DNA of 64,000 nucleotides from contig CAJNDS010000513.1 in assembly GCA_905221605.1 (NCBI GenBank), forward strand, positions 99,682 through 163,681, written 5' to 3'. Origin of the DNA: Symbiodinium natans (Eukaryota; Sar; Dinophyceae; Suessiales; Symbiodiniaceae). Position 1 is the first letter of the stretch. The number at the start of each line of letters is the position of its first letter. The notes under the pieces are model-generated. The model had not been told where the DNA came from and ran no database searches. It worked only from the letters and a program-made list of their open reading frames with translations. The translations under genes were made by a program, and so were the position numbers. Shown piece after piece: positions 20,767 through 30,966 of this stretch.

Positions 20767-21679
20767 CTAAACACTATGAACCCTATATGGGTTGGTGGCC
20801 TCTTTAAGTAGAGTTTCTGTTTTTTATAGGGGGGGGATCTAGGGGCTACATTAAGGGATAAGGGTAACAGACAAGGAGGCCACCGGCCTTCATCATATAA
20901 ACCCAGTAAGCCCCTTGCCTGCTTCATAATTCGGGTCATGTTGAAGTGTGTTGGGCTGGGAGGGACCCTGGGGCGGGGGTTCCGAATACCATTTAAGGTG
21001 CATACTCCTAAACTCTGAACCCCAAACCCTAAACCCTGAACCCCAAACCCCAAACCCTAAACGGCAGCTCCGATTAAGGGGGGTGGGGGGGCCGGGGGGG
21101 GGGACTGGCGGTTCCATTTGTAGGGTTTGAAGGGCTCTTAGGGCTTTGAAGGGTTCACAGGGTCTTTGGGTGTTACAGGATTGACAGGGTTTACAGGGTT
21201 TTGGGGCGTGTCACATGCTGTGGGCAGACCTCCACACGGGACCTGTGTTGCGCCAAGGTTCGCGTTCCCTCCCAACCCCGCCCCCCTGCACGCTCGCTCA
21301 TCGCAGTGCAGCTGTCGGTAGTTCGGCTCAGGGCATCCGGAAGTAGAGCACGTGATTCGAATCCACACGCGCTTCAATGTAGATTCAACTTGCAGGTGCC
21401 CTGTTTAGAGCATTCCTTAAGGGTCCAAAGGAAAAGGCAACCAAAACAGGCTATTTTTTGTTTTTGTCTCTGTTTAGGGTTTAGGCTTCTAGAGATGTTT
21501 AGGGTTTCGGGTTAGGCTTGCCGGTGACCTGTGCTTGCCGACGGGGCTTGATTTCCTATAAGCCATCGACCGGAAAAGAAACCTCAGCACGATGCCCTTG
21601 AATCCCCTAAACCCAGGGTTTAGGGTTTAGGGTTTAGTGTTTAGGGTTTCGGGTTTGCCTAAACCATCCTAAACCCTAC

Positions 21680-21784
21680 AGTCTTGGATAAAGGTTAGAG
21701 GTATCGGCGTGCTGTTGTGTTTTCCATCCATAGGCTCTTGAGAGCCCAGCGTCAGATTGTGAGCTGTCTGCTGGTGAACGGATT
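21680..21784 (-). CDS. Exon: TLGSQEPMDGKHNSTPIPLT
   Basis: Acceptor AATAG|AATCCG, donor GACT|GTAGGG. It contains HNLTLGSQEPMDGKHNSTPI. Confidence 0.5.
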
Positions 21785-21846
21785 CTATTCCTAGAACCCT
21801 GAACCTCGTCCACTGGGGTTTAGGTTTAAGGGATGAGGGTGTTCCA

Positions 21847-21962
21847 CAAGCCGTTCAACAGATTGGACAAGCAGGAAATGTTTGTGGGCCTTGCCGCAAG
21901 TTGGCGCAGGCATTGGCTTTGGACCATGTTGTATTGCAAGAGCCCGGTGCCAGCCCCAAGTC
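21847..21962 (-). CDS. Exon: GLGAGTGLLQYNMVQSQCL
   Basis: Acceptor GTTTAG|GACTTG, donor GGCTT|GTGGAA. GLGAGTGLLQYNMVQSQCLR then ARPTNISCLSNLL. Confidence 0.5.
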
Positions 21963-22087
21963 CTAAACCCCAAACCCTAAACCCCAAACCCTAAACTCCA
22001 AACCCTAAACCCGAAGCCCCAAGCCCTAAACCCTAAAAAAAATCCCTAAACCCTAGGGTTCGCAGATTAGCCCTAAACCCCTTGGGC

Positions 22088-22133
22088 CCTGGAGCGTTAA
22101 GCTCGTGTTCGGCAGAGTCAAGCTTGGGGGCCG
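22088..22133 (-). CDS. Exon: APKLDSAEHELNAPGP
   Basis: Acceptor TTACAG|CGGCCC, GC donor CCAGG|GCCCAA. It joins in phase to the short exon candidate at 22338-22378 (STPGDVAVSMAR, donor GTAAGG). Confidence 0.45.
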
Positions 22134-22337
22134 CTGTAAAGGCTTGTGAGTACCCTAAACCCTAAACCCTAAACCGAGGTACAGGGGGTGTAGGGTTGAA
22201 GGTTTAGGCTTTAGGCTTTAGGGTTTAGGGTTTAGGGTTTAGGGTTTAGGGTTTAGGGTTTAGGACAAGAGTTTAAGGTTTTAGGGCACGGGCATTATCT
22301 GGTCAGTTCTTGGATTTCAGAGGCAGGTGTTCCTTAC

Positions 22338-22378
22338 ATCTTGCCATGGACACCGCAACATCCCCTGGGGTGGACCGT
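22338..22378 (-). CDS. Short exon candidate: STPGDVAVSMAR
   Basis: Acceptor ACTCAG|ACGGTC, strong donor AGAT|GTAAGG. Confidence 0.4.
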
Positions 22379-22621
22379 CTGAGTCAGCCCCTGAACCCTA
22401 ATTAGTGAAGGGTTTCGGGTTTAGGGTTTAGGGTTCAGGGTTTAGGGTTTAGGGTTTAGGGTTTAAGGCCTCTAAACTATCCAAAAACCCCTTAAGGACC
22501 TAAGCCCCCGCGCACCCAGAACCCCCAAAGCCGGAAACTCCCAAGCCCAACCACCCTAATTAAACCCTCGACCCTAAACCCGAAACCCTAAACCCTAAAC
22601 CCTAAACCCTCAGTCCTAAAC

Positions 22622-22692
22622 CACATCCAATGAAAACGGTGGCTCATGGGAATCCCGGCTCTTCAGCCGCCAGGGCTTAAACCCGAGAACGT
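22622..22692 (-). CDS. Exon: VLGFKPWRLKSRDSHEPPF
   Basis: Acceptor TTTCAG|ACGTTC, donor near GATGTG|GTTTAG. Confidence 0.45.
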
Positions 22693-22930
22693 CTGAAAGC
22701 AGCGAAGTTTACAAAGGTGCCTCAGGGGCTTTTTAGGGATTTTGGGTTTTTGGGTCAAGGGTTTTAGGGTTTGGGGTTAAGGGTCTAGGGTTAAGATATT
22801 GGGGTTATAAGGATTTCCCAGGACAGCTTCTTCTGGTGGTAAGGTTCCGTTAACAATGAGGTTTATATGTTGACAAACATGTGTTCCTCATGCGTTTCAT
22901 ACAAGGGTTGTCGAAAGAGCGACTGCTCAC

Positions 22931-22973
22931 CTGAAATAATTCTTACTGCTTGGGCCATGAAGGGACTGTTGTG
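22931..22973 (-). CDS. Exon: HNSPFMAQAVRIIS
   Basis: Acceptor CTGAG|CACAAC, strong donor TTTCAG|GTGAGC. Confidence 0.45.
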
Positions 22974-23071
22974 CTCAGGCGTTGGGTGCTCAAGGGTTTG
23001 GTTAGGGCTGAAGGAGGGTTTTGGGTTTAGGGTTTAGGGTTTCGGGTTTAGGGCTTAGGGTTTAGGGTTAC

Positions 23072-23177
23072 AGGGTCAAAGAACTGCCCTCCCACTTGCA
23101 CAAGCACGGCTGACTCGTCTTAGTGTTCACCCTCAACTCGTAATCTAGAGCGGTTCCAGGCAGGCAGTCCATATACT
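23072..23177 (-). CDS. Exon: MDCLPGTALDYELRVNTK
   Basis: Acceptor GCTCAG|AGTATA, donor ACCCT|GTAACC. It contains YMDCLPGTALDYELRVNTKT then PCLCKWEGSSL. Confidence 0.5.
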
Positions 23178-23799
23178 CTGAGCCCGAAACCCTAAACCCT
23201 TCGAAACCCTAGCAACCCTACACCCTGAATCCTCAACATGCTTCTTCCGGTTTGAACATGATTTGTGTTTTTTTTGTCGCCTTTATGGTCCTTGTAAAGT
23301 TTTATGGGGCCCCCAAGCCAACCCTAGTTTGGAGGTGTGGTGTCGAAGGTTTGAAGGCTGCAGCTTCTGGAATGCCCCGGGCCACCGTTGGGATGTTCAA
23401 GGGGGTTTCGGGTTTGCCAGTACTGTAGGGTTTAGGGTTTAGGGTTGAGGGTTTAGGGTTTAGGGTTTCGGGTTTCGGGTTTAGGGTTTGGGGTTTAGGG
23501 TTCAGGGTTTAGGGTTTGGGGTGTAGGATTTGTGGCCCCGGCTCTTTGAGATGAAGGTGGGAATTGACCACAAGCCTAGAACTGGAACCGCCCTAACCTT
23601 GAGCCGCCTGGGCCCCTATAAACTCCTAGACCCCCAACCTCTATACCCCTATACCCCTAACCCCGAAACCCCTAACCTAAACCCCTATAAACCCTAAACC
23701 CTAAATCCGAAACCCTAGCCCTAAACCCTAAACCCTAAAAAACATCCCTGCTGACTGGTTCGTCCAGCTATGCGGGTGCCAACAATAAAACCTTACACA

Positions 23800-23847
23800 A
23801 ACAGCCCGGAGTCCCCGACAGATACCTTGAGCCCTGCGAATCCCAAC
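23800..23847 (-). CDS. Exon: LGFAGLKVSVGDSGLF
   Basis: Acceptor GAACAG|TTGGGA, donor TTT|GTGTAA. It is the most upstream confident exon of the minus-strand cluster. Confidence 0.45.
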
Positions 23848-24176
23848 TGTTCAGGGTTTAGGGTTTAGGGTTTAGGGTTTAGGGTTTAGGGTTTAGGGTT
23901 TAGGGATAGGGCTTAGGGTTTTGGGCTTCGGGGGGGGGGGGGGGTAACCTCAATTTACCGGTTTGGGGGTTAGTGCTGTCAAGTCTCTGCTGACCCCACC
24001 CCCTAATTAGAAAGCTGGCCAGTCTTGTGCGTTCCAAAACACCTCAAAATCGAAACTCTAAACCCGCCCTCAACCCCAGCGAGCCACCCTAAACCCTAAA
24101 CCCTAAACCCTAAACCCTAAACCCTAAACCCTAAACCCTAAACCCTAAACCCTAAACCCTAAACCCTAAACATCAG

Positions 24177-24233
24177 CGAGCTATGGAAAGCCTGGCTGGT
24201 CCGTCGTTTCCACGCTCGTCGCTGCTCTTGCAG
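24177..24233 (+). CDS. Exon: ELWKAWLVRRFHARRCSC
   Basis: Acceptor ACATCAG|CGAGCT, GC donor TGCAG|GCAGGG. Basic segment. Confidence 0.45.
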
Positions 24234-24523
24234 GCAGGGGTTGGGGGGGATCATGGGGCTAAGAAGGCTTACGGATTCTGTCGTCCCAAACCCTCCACTC
24301 CCCAAGAAGCAAAGCCCGGCAAGCTTTGTGCGATCAAAGCTTTCTCGAGTTTGAGATTTCGGGGTTTAGAAGCCAATCTGGACGCCGACCGTGCTCATGC
24401 AGCAGGGTTAGCTTACGTTACAAACACGATGGCGAGCCACAGGGCTCTACCGGCCGTGAAGCCAAAGCCCTAAGTCCACATGAGTGCCAAACCCTAAACC
24501 CTAAACCCTAAACCCTAAACCAG

Positions 24524-24631
24524 GTCATCATCTGGGTTGAGGACCGCATCACCGGACTGCTGGCTGGGGTAGTGCTGCTTCTGCTCTTTGCCAAGCCGTT
24601 CCTGTGCCTCCGCCTTGGGGCAAAACTCTGA
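24524..24631 (+). CDS. Exon with transmembrane segment (GLLAGVVLLLLFAK), stop
   Basis: Acceptor AACCAG|GTCATC. It reads VIIWVEDRITGLLAGVVLLL then LFAKPFLCLRLGAKL and TGA at 24629. The stop may be genuine or beyond an unrecognised donor. Confidence 0.55.
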   Translation, partial: VIIWVEDRITGLLAGVVLLLLFAKPFLCLRLGAKL

Positions 24632-24659
24632 ATCCAAAGCCTCACTAGATAAAAACCGG

Positions 24660-24762
24660 GAGGGTTTAGGGTTTAGGGTTTAGGGTTTAGGGTTTAGGGT
24701 TCAGGGTTCAGGGTTCAGGGTTCAGGGTTCAGGGTTCAGGGTTCAGGGTTCAGGGTTCAGGG
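24660..24762 (+). repeat. TTTAGGG array converting to (TTCAGGG)n
   Basis: About six TTTAGGG units run directly into about nine TTCAGGG units. A single-base variant has been homogenised in a block, as expected of local tandem duplication. Confidence 0.9.
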
Positions 24763-25238
24763 TGTTCAGAGCATCCGGAACAACGAGCCCTAAACCCTTG
24801 GGCAAGACAAGTGAGGGCCCCTCACCAGCAACAACGAGCACCCGAAAACCCATGGGTTGAAGGGTTGAGGGTTCATGGTCTATGGATGGACATGTCCGTA
24901 CTCCGGGATGCCCCCTCCCACCCTAAACCCTAAACCCTGAACCCTGCACCCTAAACCTTAAACTAGCAAAAGGCCACCGGTGCTGTGACAATTCTCAGAC
25001 ACATCTATAGGAGGTCACGGTTCGTGTTTATTGCCCCAAGACGTTAGACTGTTGGGGTTCTCAACTCCTCTATGTGCTTAGGACTGTGAGTCTCCCCCTG
25101 TCTCCGTTCATTTTGGATGGGCCAGGGTTGGGCCTAAACCCTGAACCCTACTTAGTGCACCTCGCCTGGCTTGTCCGAGTGTGAGCGATTAAACTGGCGT
25201 CTCCCTTGGCCCCGGAAAGCTTTCCATGCCCCAGAGAG

Positions 25239-25334
25239 GCTGATGGAATCTTCTACAAGCACCTGAGGTACCGATATCCACCCGGTGTGGCCGCCGGGGA
25301 GTTCATTCTCATGCTGTGCCACGTCCCTGTGCAG
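25239..25334 (+). CDS. Exon: GIFYKHLRYRYPPGVAAGE
   Basis: 32 codons, acceptor AGAGAG|GCTGAT, donor GCAG|GTGGGC. GIFYKHLRYRYPPGVAAGEF then ILMLCHVPVQ. Confidence 0.6.
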
Positions 25335-25471
25335 GTGGGCACCATTTAGGATTTAGGGTTTAGGGTTTAGGGAATCTGGCTTACTTGCAAGTGCTTGGGG
25401 CTCGCTGTCACACACCTTCAGAAAATCTTGGTTTTGGGTTCCCTGGGTATGGTGTGGCTTGAAAAGTCCCC

Positions 25472-25572
25472 CTGGCTCTTAGTAGGGAATGAGCGATTTA
25501 GGGCCCTCTATATCCCCTGAAGGGATTTCGCAAGGTACCTAATTCCCTCATTCCCTACTAAGAACGAGCCAG
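25472..25572. mobile_element. Inverted-repeat element, TTAGTAGGGAATGAG family
   Basis: CTGGCTCTTAGTAGGGAATGAG at the left mirrors CTCATTCCCTACTAAGAACGAGCCAG at the right. The right end (GCCAG) is exactly the acceptor of the exon starting 25573. A related core (AGGGCCCTATATCATCCC, CTCATTCCCT) is at 61143-61200. Confidence 0.7.
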
Positions 25573-25622
25573 AAGTACTTCGTGCTCCTCAGATATGCAG
25601 AGATGCTCCGCAAGGAAGCCGG
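25573..25622 (+). CDS. Exon: KYFVLLRYAEMLRKEAG
   Basis: Begins directly after the inverted-repeat element; donor GG|GTAAGA. Confidence 0.6.
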
Positions 25623-26065
25623 GTAAGAAGTTCAAGTCTAGAAACCCTAAACCCTAAACCCTAAACCCTAAACCCCAAGCTAAAATCCTAAACCTCGACC
25701 TCGAACTTACCCCTGCAAGCCAGAATGGCCTCAGCTCGATAAATCAGCCCAGCGGTGCCCTTTCCCCTTTGGTTCCCTCCTAAAAGCAACCAGGCAAAAG
25801 AAGGGGTACCCTTGTTAATCCCTAAACCTTAAACCCAAGATGGTTACTGGGCTGCCAAGAAAAGGCCGCCGGTCACAAGAAGAATGGCTCAGGGTGAACA
25901 GGGGGCCCCAGCTTTTCTAGTGTGCAAACCCTAAGCCCTAAACCCTCAACCCTAACCAACCCCAAAAGCTGCAAACCCCAAGCCCTAAACCCCTAAACCC
26001 TAAGCAACCCTAAACCCTTATCAACCCTAAGCCCTAAACCCTTTAAACCCCGAACCCCCGGCGAG

Positions 26066-26125
26066 GCGCTGAGGAGTTGGTTGGGCACAGCTGGCAACAA
26101 GCAGGCGGAATCGGACCTATTGGAG
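26066..26125 (+). CDS. Exon: ALRSWLGTAGNKQAESDLLE
   Basis: Acceptor GGCGAG|GCGCTG; donor probably TTGGA|GTTAAG. It is followed by the 26144-26250 element. Confidence 0.5.
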
Positions 26126-26143
26126 TTAAGGGGTTTCAGGGTT

Positions 26144-26250
26144 TACCTTGAGAACCCAAAACCTACAAAAAAAGTAGGTTACCTAAGGATCCGATAAGGG
26201 ATTTGCAGCAAGTCTAACCCCAAAAAAATAGGTTTTGGGTTCTGAAGGTA
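26144..26250. mobile_element. Inverted-repeat element, TACCTTRAGAACCCAAAACC family
   Basis: Left TACCTTGAGAACCCAAAACC and right GGTTTTGGGTTCTGAAGGTA are inverted with one mismatch over 20 bp. Part of another copy (GTTGGGTTCTTAAGGTAG) ends exactly at the acceptor of the exon at 29119. The intron containing this copy separates exons 26066 and 26274. Confidence 0.7.
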
Positions 26251-26273
26251 GGGCTGAGGGCTCAGGGTTCAAG

Positions 26274-26315
26274 GTTCCGGGCCCAATGTCAGAAGCCAGC
26301 AAGGAGTTTTTGGAG
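26274..26315 (+). CDS. Exon: VPGPMSEASKEFLE
   Basis: 14 codons, acceptor TTCAAG|GTTCCG, donor GAG|GTTGGG. Confidence 0.5.
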
Positions 26316-26703
26316 GTTGGGGTTTGAGGGCTTCGGGCTTATCTGGTTTACTTGGAGGTTCATAGATAGCTTATAAGTTGGGTTATCGCTCAGGTAGCTA
26401 GGGTTATGACCTTATTGAAGGCACTCCTACTTGTAAAGTACCCATAAACCTCCGAGCAGGTTCAGGGTTCGGGGTAGGGTCCAGGCTACCGTTGAGTAGC
26501 TTCTCCTAAGCTACCGCGTCGGTATTTTGCACCCTGAAATATCCTTCCGTTTAGGCCGTACAAAAAGCGAGAGAGAGAGAGAGAGAACAGTTTTTACGGT
26601 TCAGGGTTGGTGGGTTGAGTCTTTGGTTCCAGCAGATATCGCGTAGAGCCCGGAGGCAACAAAGGGTTCAGGGTTTAGAGTTCAGGTGTTTGGGTTGAGC
26701 CAG

Positions 26704-26747
26704 GTGAAAACCACAACCACGATCCTGAAGCGAAAGCGCCATATCCT
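26704..26747 (+). CDS. Exon: VKTTTTILKRKRHI
   Basis: Acceptor GAGCCAG|GTGAAA, strong donor CCT|GTAAGC. Basic cluster KRKRH. Confidence 0.5.
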
Positions 26748-26805
26748 GTAAGCCCTAAACCCTAAACCCTAAACCCTACTTTTTCGAATTTATAACCTGA
26801 ACCAG

Positions 26806-26867
26806 GAGCGGGCGACGTTCTTGGCGGCATTCCTGGCACTGAGCTCTTGGACCATCTTGGCGCCTCG
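26806..26867 (+). CDS. Exon with hydrophobic segment: TFLAAFLALSSWTILAP
   Basis: Acceptor AACCAG|GAGCGG, donor CTCG|GTGCTT. Probable membrane helix. Confidence 0.55.
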
Positions 26868-27198
26868 GTGCTTTTGAAGGTTTTACACAGGGGTTTAGGG
26901 TTTTTTAGGGTTTTTAAAGGTGTTTTTCGGGCTTTAGGGTTTTTAGGGTTTTTAGGGTTTTAAGGGTTTTAAGGTTTTAGTGATTTTAGGGTTTTTCGGG
27001 TTTTTAGGGTGTTCATTTGGGGGTCTTGTGGCGGATGCGATTCATTTGGTCGGGTCGTGCTGGGTAGACAAGTTTCTCTTTGGCACTCTTACACTTAGCT
27101 CATGCCCCTAAGCCCTAAACCCTAAACCCAAAACCGTAAACCCTTAACCCTAAACCCTAAACCCTAAACCCTGAACCGGATTAGGCTGCCGGTGGCAG

Positions 27199-27276
27199 GT
27201 TCAAATAAAAGCAACAGACCAGGCTGCCTCCACATCCTTCAGCCTTGGGGACCAAAGGCACCCTCCAGGGTCATAG
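27199..27276 (+). CDS. Exon candidate: VQIKATDQAASTSFSLGDQ, stop
   Basis: Acceptor GTGGCAG|GTTCAA. TAG at 27274. An element end CCTTGGGGACC lies within it, so the true 3' boundary may be near 27241. Confidence 0.4.
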   Translation, partial: VQIKATDQAASTSFSLGDQRHPPGS

Positions 27277-27676
27277 GTTTAGGGTTTAGGGTTAGGGTTT
27301 AGGGTTTAGGGTTTAGGGTTTAGGGTTTAGGGTTTAGGATGTAGGGACCTTTTTAGGACCCAGAGTAGGCCCCTATTCCCTTGCTTTTGGGTTTCGGCTC
27401 CCGTTGGAAGCCAGCCCCTTGAAACCAAAAAGTGTACCCACTTTTATTCCCCGGTTACTCTTGGGTCTAGCTTCATAGAGGTTTGGTTTGTAGTAGTAGA
27501 GGGTATATGGGCATTTCCCAAAGTAGGGGTACCCCTTCAATACCCCAAATAGAATAAAATCCCCTCAAAAGGGACTCCCAAATAGGGCTCCCCTATATTC
27601 GCAAACCTCCAAATGACCACAAAATTCAGGGTCCATCGGGTCCCCCGGTAGGGCGAGGCGTTTCTGGGCAGCCAAG

Positions 27677-27755
27677 GTGACAGGTTACTTCTTCCTGCTG
27701 CAGACGTACGCGCTGTACCTGGAGAGCTGCCCTGCCTTGGATACAGTTGGCCAGG
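27677..27755 (+). CDS. Exon with hydrophobic segment: VTGYFFLLQTYALYLESC
   Basis: Acceptor GCCAAG|GTGACA, donor CCAGG|GTTTAG. Confidence 0.6.
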
Positions 27756-28058
27756 GTTTAGGGTTTAGGGTATTGGGTCTAGGGCTTAGGGCTTAGGGTT
27801 TAGGGTTTCCAGGTTGAAAAGGGTTTAGGGCTTAGGGAAAGACAGAGGGAGTAAATTATTCCCAATATCATGCCCCCCCCCCCCCGCCTGCAATGCCGTT
27901 TTAAAGAAGGGTGTATATTCCGGGCTGTGTGAGTCTATGTGGGGCTCCTTACATGTATTAATTGGTGAGGGTATACACGGGAATGGGGGGGGGATACAGA
28001 TCCCAACAACCCGAAACCCTGCACCCTAAACCCTAAACCCTAAACCGCTACTAGAAAG

Positions 28059-28184
28059 GCCTCCGAATGCACGTTTCATCGCATCCCCTCGAGCTTTCTG
28101 TGCTGTCGAACGGAAGGCTTCCTTGCTGGGGCAGCCTTGGTCCTAGCCCTGCTCGAAACAGTCCAGGCCAGCCAATGTTGTTAG
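28059..28184 (+). CDS. Exon with transmembrane segment (FLAGAALVLALLETVQ), stop
   Basis: Acceptor AGAAAG|GCCTCC. It reads FHRIPSSFLCCRTEGFLAGA then ALVLALLETVQ and TAG at 28182-28184. A GC donor at GTCCAG|GCCAGC is also possible. Confidence 0.55.
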   Translation, partial: ASECTFHRIPSSFLCCRTEGFLAGAALVLALLETVQASQCC

Positions 28185-28259
28185 GGGGACCGTTTTGGGT
28201 TTAGGGTTTAGGGTTTGGGGTTTGGGGTTCAGGGTTTAGGGTTTAGGGGGGGGGACAGG

Positions 28260-28800
28260 TTATGTAGTGGCTTTGTTGGTTAGGTACATAACGCATAAGA
28301 ACCGTACAAAGTGCACGCATATGACTCTGCATATGTATGTTGGGGGGTGGGGCCAGAAGAGAGAGGTAAGAACCTTTCGAGCCAAGAAGAGAAGTGCTCT
28401 TTGGTTCTTCCTTGCCCTCTCGAAAGTCATACAGGGTCTTGGCACCGAAGTAGCAGTACTTGTATGAGTTGCCTCTGCTGCAGCATGTCACTTTGAATGG
28501 TATCATAGCTGTCTCGAATTTTGCTTAGGATGGCCTCAGGGTGAATCAAAGGGCTCATATGGCTGGCCAGATTGAGTGCCAGGTCCCTTGTACCGCTTTT
28601 TCCCTTTGACAGAGGTTCATGTCCATATCGCGTCGTACATGAGACTTGTCTAACTTCCATGTTCGTAGGCGCAGTACATGCTGCTGTTCATGATCTTTGG
28701 CTTCGAGCAGGGGCCCCCCCCCCTCATGCCCATATGTACCTTCTCGTCAAAGCTCAGAATGAAGACGACATCTTGCACCACCCAGAAATCTAGACACCCC
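28260..28800. other. Non-repetitive block, open on both strands
   Basis: 540 bp without heptamers. Minus-strand frames read SPLIHPEAILSKIRDSYDTI and KYCYFGAKTLYDFREGKEE with frame changes. The plus strand offers AQYMLLFMIFGFEQ (28671-28713) and LLVKAQNEDDILHHPEI ending 28793. It may hold exons of the plus-strand gene or a decayed minus-strand gene; not resolved. Confidence 0.35.
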
Positions 28801-29118
28801 AAACCCTAAACCTCATAAAGCCTAAACCCGACACTCATCTGAAGAACAGGGGGCCTGGAGTGGAAGCTCCTTCTGCGATGGCCTGTTGGAGCTGTGGCTT
28901 AGGGTTTAGGGCTTAGGGTTTGCAATGTTTTTGTTGTTCTGTATCGGCTTCAAAAGACATGAGCTTATCGGGCCCATAAGGTTTAGGAATACGATCTGAG
29001 CCCTAAACCCTAAACCCTAAATCCTAAAGCCTAAAGCCTAAAGCCTGCCGTAGCAAGTCCAAACCCTAACTACTAGGCGGAAGCTACAAAAAGAGTAGGT
29101 GTTGGGTTCTTAAGGTAG

Positions 29119-29160
29119 CAGCCCTGACAGCCTGGGCATCATCCCGCTCACGGATTCAGG
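29119..29160 (+). CDS. Exon candidate: SPDSLGIIPLTDSG
   Basis: The acceptor is the last AG of a TACCTT-family element end, donor CAGG|GTGTGG. Confidence 0.45.
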
Positions 29161-29619
29161 GTGTGGGGCATTGCCCTCAGTCCGTGGTTAAAGCACATGA
29201 GGGCGTCAGAAATATGACGTGTTTAGGGTTTAGGGTTTATGGTTTAGGGTTTAGGGTTTAGGGTTTAGGGTTTAGTGACTCAGCTGCCGTTCCCAACTCA
29301 GGCCCAAGAATTGGCTCATTGACCTTAATTACTAGTCGGCACAGCTATGTTTTCAGGTCTCTGGCGACTTGTCACCCTAGTCAGGGCCTCATAGCTTTGC
29401 TAGCTAGGGTCCCGTCACTGGTAAGAACCCAGCACCCTCATTGAAATAACATTCCTGCAAAGTGGTTTAACAGCAAGTAACCCGCAAAATAAGTGAGGTT
29501 TGGGCGGGGGGTGGGGGGGGGGAGTTCTATCGTAAGAACTAACCCTAAACCCTGAACACTATACCCTATACCCGCTAAATCCTAAACCATCACTTCTTCG
29601 ATCCCTACTCTCCCCTGAG

Positions 29620-29707
29620 CGCCGAAGCTTCAGCATACGAACTGCGGAAGCAGATCCCAAAATATCACAAAGGGGAGCGTCTCGCAGAGGCTGGCTGAGA
29701 TGTGGGT
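29620..29707 (+). CDS. Exon candidate upstream of GTAAAG donor
   Basis: Acceptor CCTGAG|CGCCGA, donor GTGG|GTAAAG. All three frames are partly open. One reads AEASAYELRKQIPKYHKGER and ends in TGA before the donor; another stays in phase with the exon at 30117. Confidence 0.35.
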
Positions 29708-29739
29708 AAAGAGAGGAGCACTAGAGAGGAGCAGTACTG

Positions 29740-29850
29740 CCTTGGGGACCACATGAACCCTAAACGTGGGGCCATATACCCTATACTACTATAACTCCTG
29801 TTAAGGTATATGAACCATAAAACCTTTTAGGGCTCATTTAGTCTCCAAGG
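29740..29850. mobile_element. Inverted-repeat element, CCTTGGGGAC family
   Basis: CCTTGGGGACCACATGAACC at the left mirrors GGCTCATTTAGTCTCCAAGG at the right. Same family as the intron at 4282-4464. It lies in the intron before the exon at 30117. Confidence 0.7.
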
Positions 29851-29952
29851 TAGAAGAAAGCAACGCGCTGCGTCCACACTCCCGAAACAAACGCCCCACA
29901 ACCTGCCACCAACAAAAACGCCAAAAACAACCCAGCCCTGCTTGTAGCAAGA

Positions 29953-30098
29953 AGCCCTAAACCCTAAACCCTAAACCCTAAATCCTAAACCCTAAACCCT
30001 AAACCCTAAACCCTAAACCCTAAACCCTAAACCCTAAACCCTAAACCCTAAACCCTAAACCCTAAACCCTAAACCCTAAACCCTAAACCCTAAACCCT
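29953..30098 (-). repeat. (CCCTAAA)n array, about 21 units
   Basis: One unit is CCCTAAA to CCCTAAATCC-like, the rest are perfect. It is intronic. Confidence 0.95.
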
Positions 30099-30116
30099 AC
30101 AAGCAAGAAAAATGCA

Positions 30117-30247
30117 GAGTGTCCCCAATGAACTTCGGAGCTACCTCTGCTGCTCGCCTTGGCTTCAAGGAGTTTGCGCTGGTGTTCCTCAGCTTCGCCG
30201 CTGCCGCCGGCAGCGCTGCTATACTCTACAGCGTCTGGCCAGCCTGA
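30117..30247 (+). CDS. Exon with hydrophobic segment: FALVFLSFAAAAGSAAILYS
   Basis: Acceptor ATGCAG|AGTGTC. It contains MNFGATSAARLGFKEFALVF then a small-residue membrane helix. It either stops at TGA 30245 or splices at AGC|GTCTGG in phase with the exon at 30441. Confidence 0.55.
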
Positions 30248-30440
30248 GATGGACCTTAAACCCCCTAAACCCTAAACCCTAAACCCTAAACCCTAAACCC
30301 TTTCAAGTTCCGACCTTGCACCCCGCATTGCCGTGGCTAGTCGGGTGGCAAAAAAAAAACCCTAAACCCTAAACCCTAAACCCTAAACCCTAAACCCTAA
30401 ACCCTACAAACCCCAAACCCTACAAGCCCTAAGCTTGAGG

Positions 30441-30613
30441 GCATCATGTCTGACACTGTGGGCTTCCTTGCGGCATCCGCGTCCCACGTGTTTCAGGGAG
30501 GTTTCAGAAAGTGCTGCAAAGACCAGCAGGACAGCAGGCTCCGTGGACAAAGTGCGGACCCCAAAAAAAGTGTGGAAAAAGATGGGCCGATCACGGAGTC
30601 GACACAAACCTGA
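30441..30613 (+). CDS. Last exon: GIMSDTVGFLAASASHVF, charged tail, stop
   Basis: Phase-0 acceptor CTTGAG|GGCATC. It reads GIMSDTVGFLAASASHVFQG then a charged tail, stop TGA 30611-30613. If the upstream stop is used instead, MSDTVGFL at 30446 could start a 55-codon ORF. The LTR begins 31 bp downstream. Confidence 0.55.
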
Positions 30614-30644
30614 GGGTTTAGGGTTCAGGGTTTAGGGTTCAGGG

Positions 30645-30966
30645 TGACGATTCCCATGACCATTCCCATGTCCAGGTCCCCTCATTCAACCACACATCCG
30701 CGGCCCCCTTTCCAGGTCAAGGAGCACAGGCACCTCTGTGGGTTTAGTGGTTGGTTGTGGGTGGGGATCCTTTAAAATTCCTCTGAAAGTCTACACTTTA
30801 GACCATAAGCCTTAGTGGCTTTGATCAAGAGTAGTATCTGTCCAGACATCTTTTTGGTTTCTTTCTTCTGGGATCTTTTACTGTTTCGTCCTGCGGTGCC
30901 CAAAAGTGCGTCCTCTTTCGCCTTCCTAGCGAATCTAACCTAGGGGCTGTGATTAACCTTTCCAAA
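30645..30966 (+). repeat. 5' LTR (322 bp)
   Basis: Begins TGACGATTCCCATGACC and ends CCTTTCCAAA. It matches the 3' LTR base for base except that it lacks TATA after GTCTA at about 30793. T-rich stretches (ATCTTTTTGG at 30848-30857, TCTTTTAC near 30875) could act as the TTTT-type promoter element reported for dinoflagellates (inference). Confidence 0.95.

Larger units (their letters stand above)
18371..23847 (-). other. Multi-exon gene locus of unknown product
   Basis: A dozen or more short minus-strand exon candidates with AG acceptors and GT or GC donors, interrupted by heptamer arrays and introner-like elements. No domain recognised. The segments are mixed polar/hydrophobic and do not resemble the ankyrin gene. 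More than one gene may be present, and some frames are provisional because antisense frames are also open. Confidence 0.5.
24177..30613 (+). other. Multi-exon gene locus, membrane-protein-like, unknown product
   Basis: About 18 plus-strand exon candidates, diverging from the minus-strand cluster at about 23.8 kb. Several contain hydrophobic segments: LLAGVVLLLLFA, FLAAFLALSSWTILA, VTGYFFLLQTYALYL, FLAGAALVLALLETV, FALVFLSFAAAAG. No family was recognised. In-frame stops at 24629, 27274 and 28182 may be ends of separate genes or may be spliced out. The last exon ends 31 bp before the retrotransposon LTR. Confidence 0.5.
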
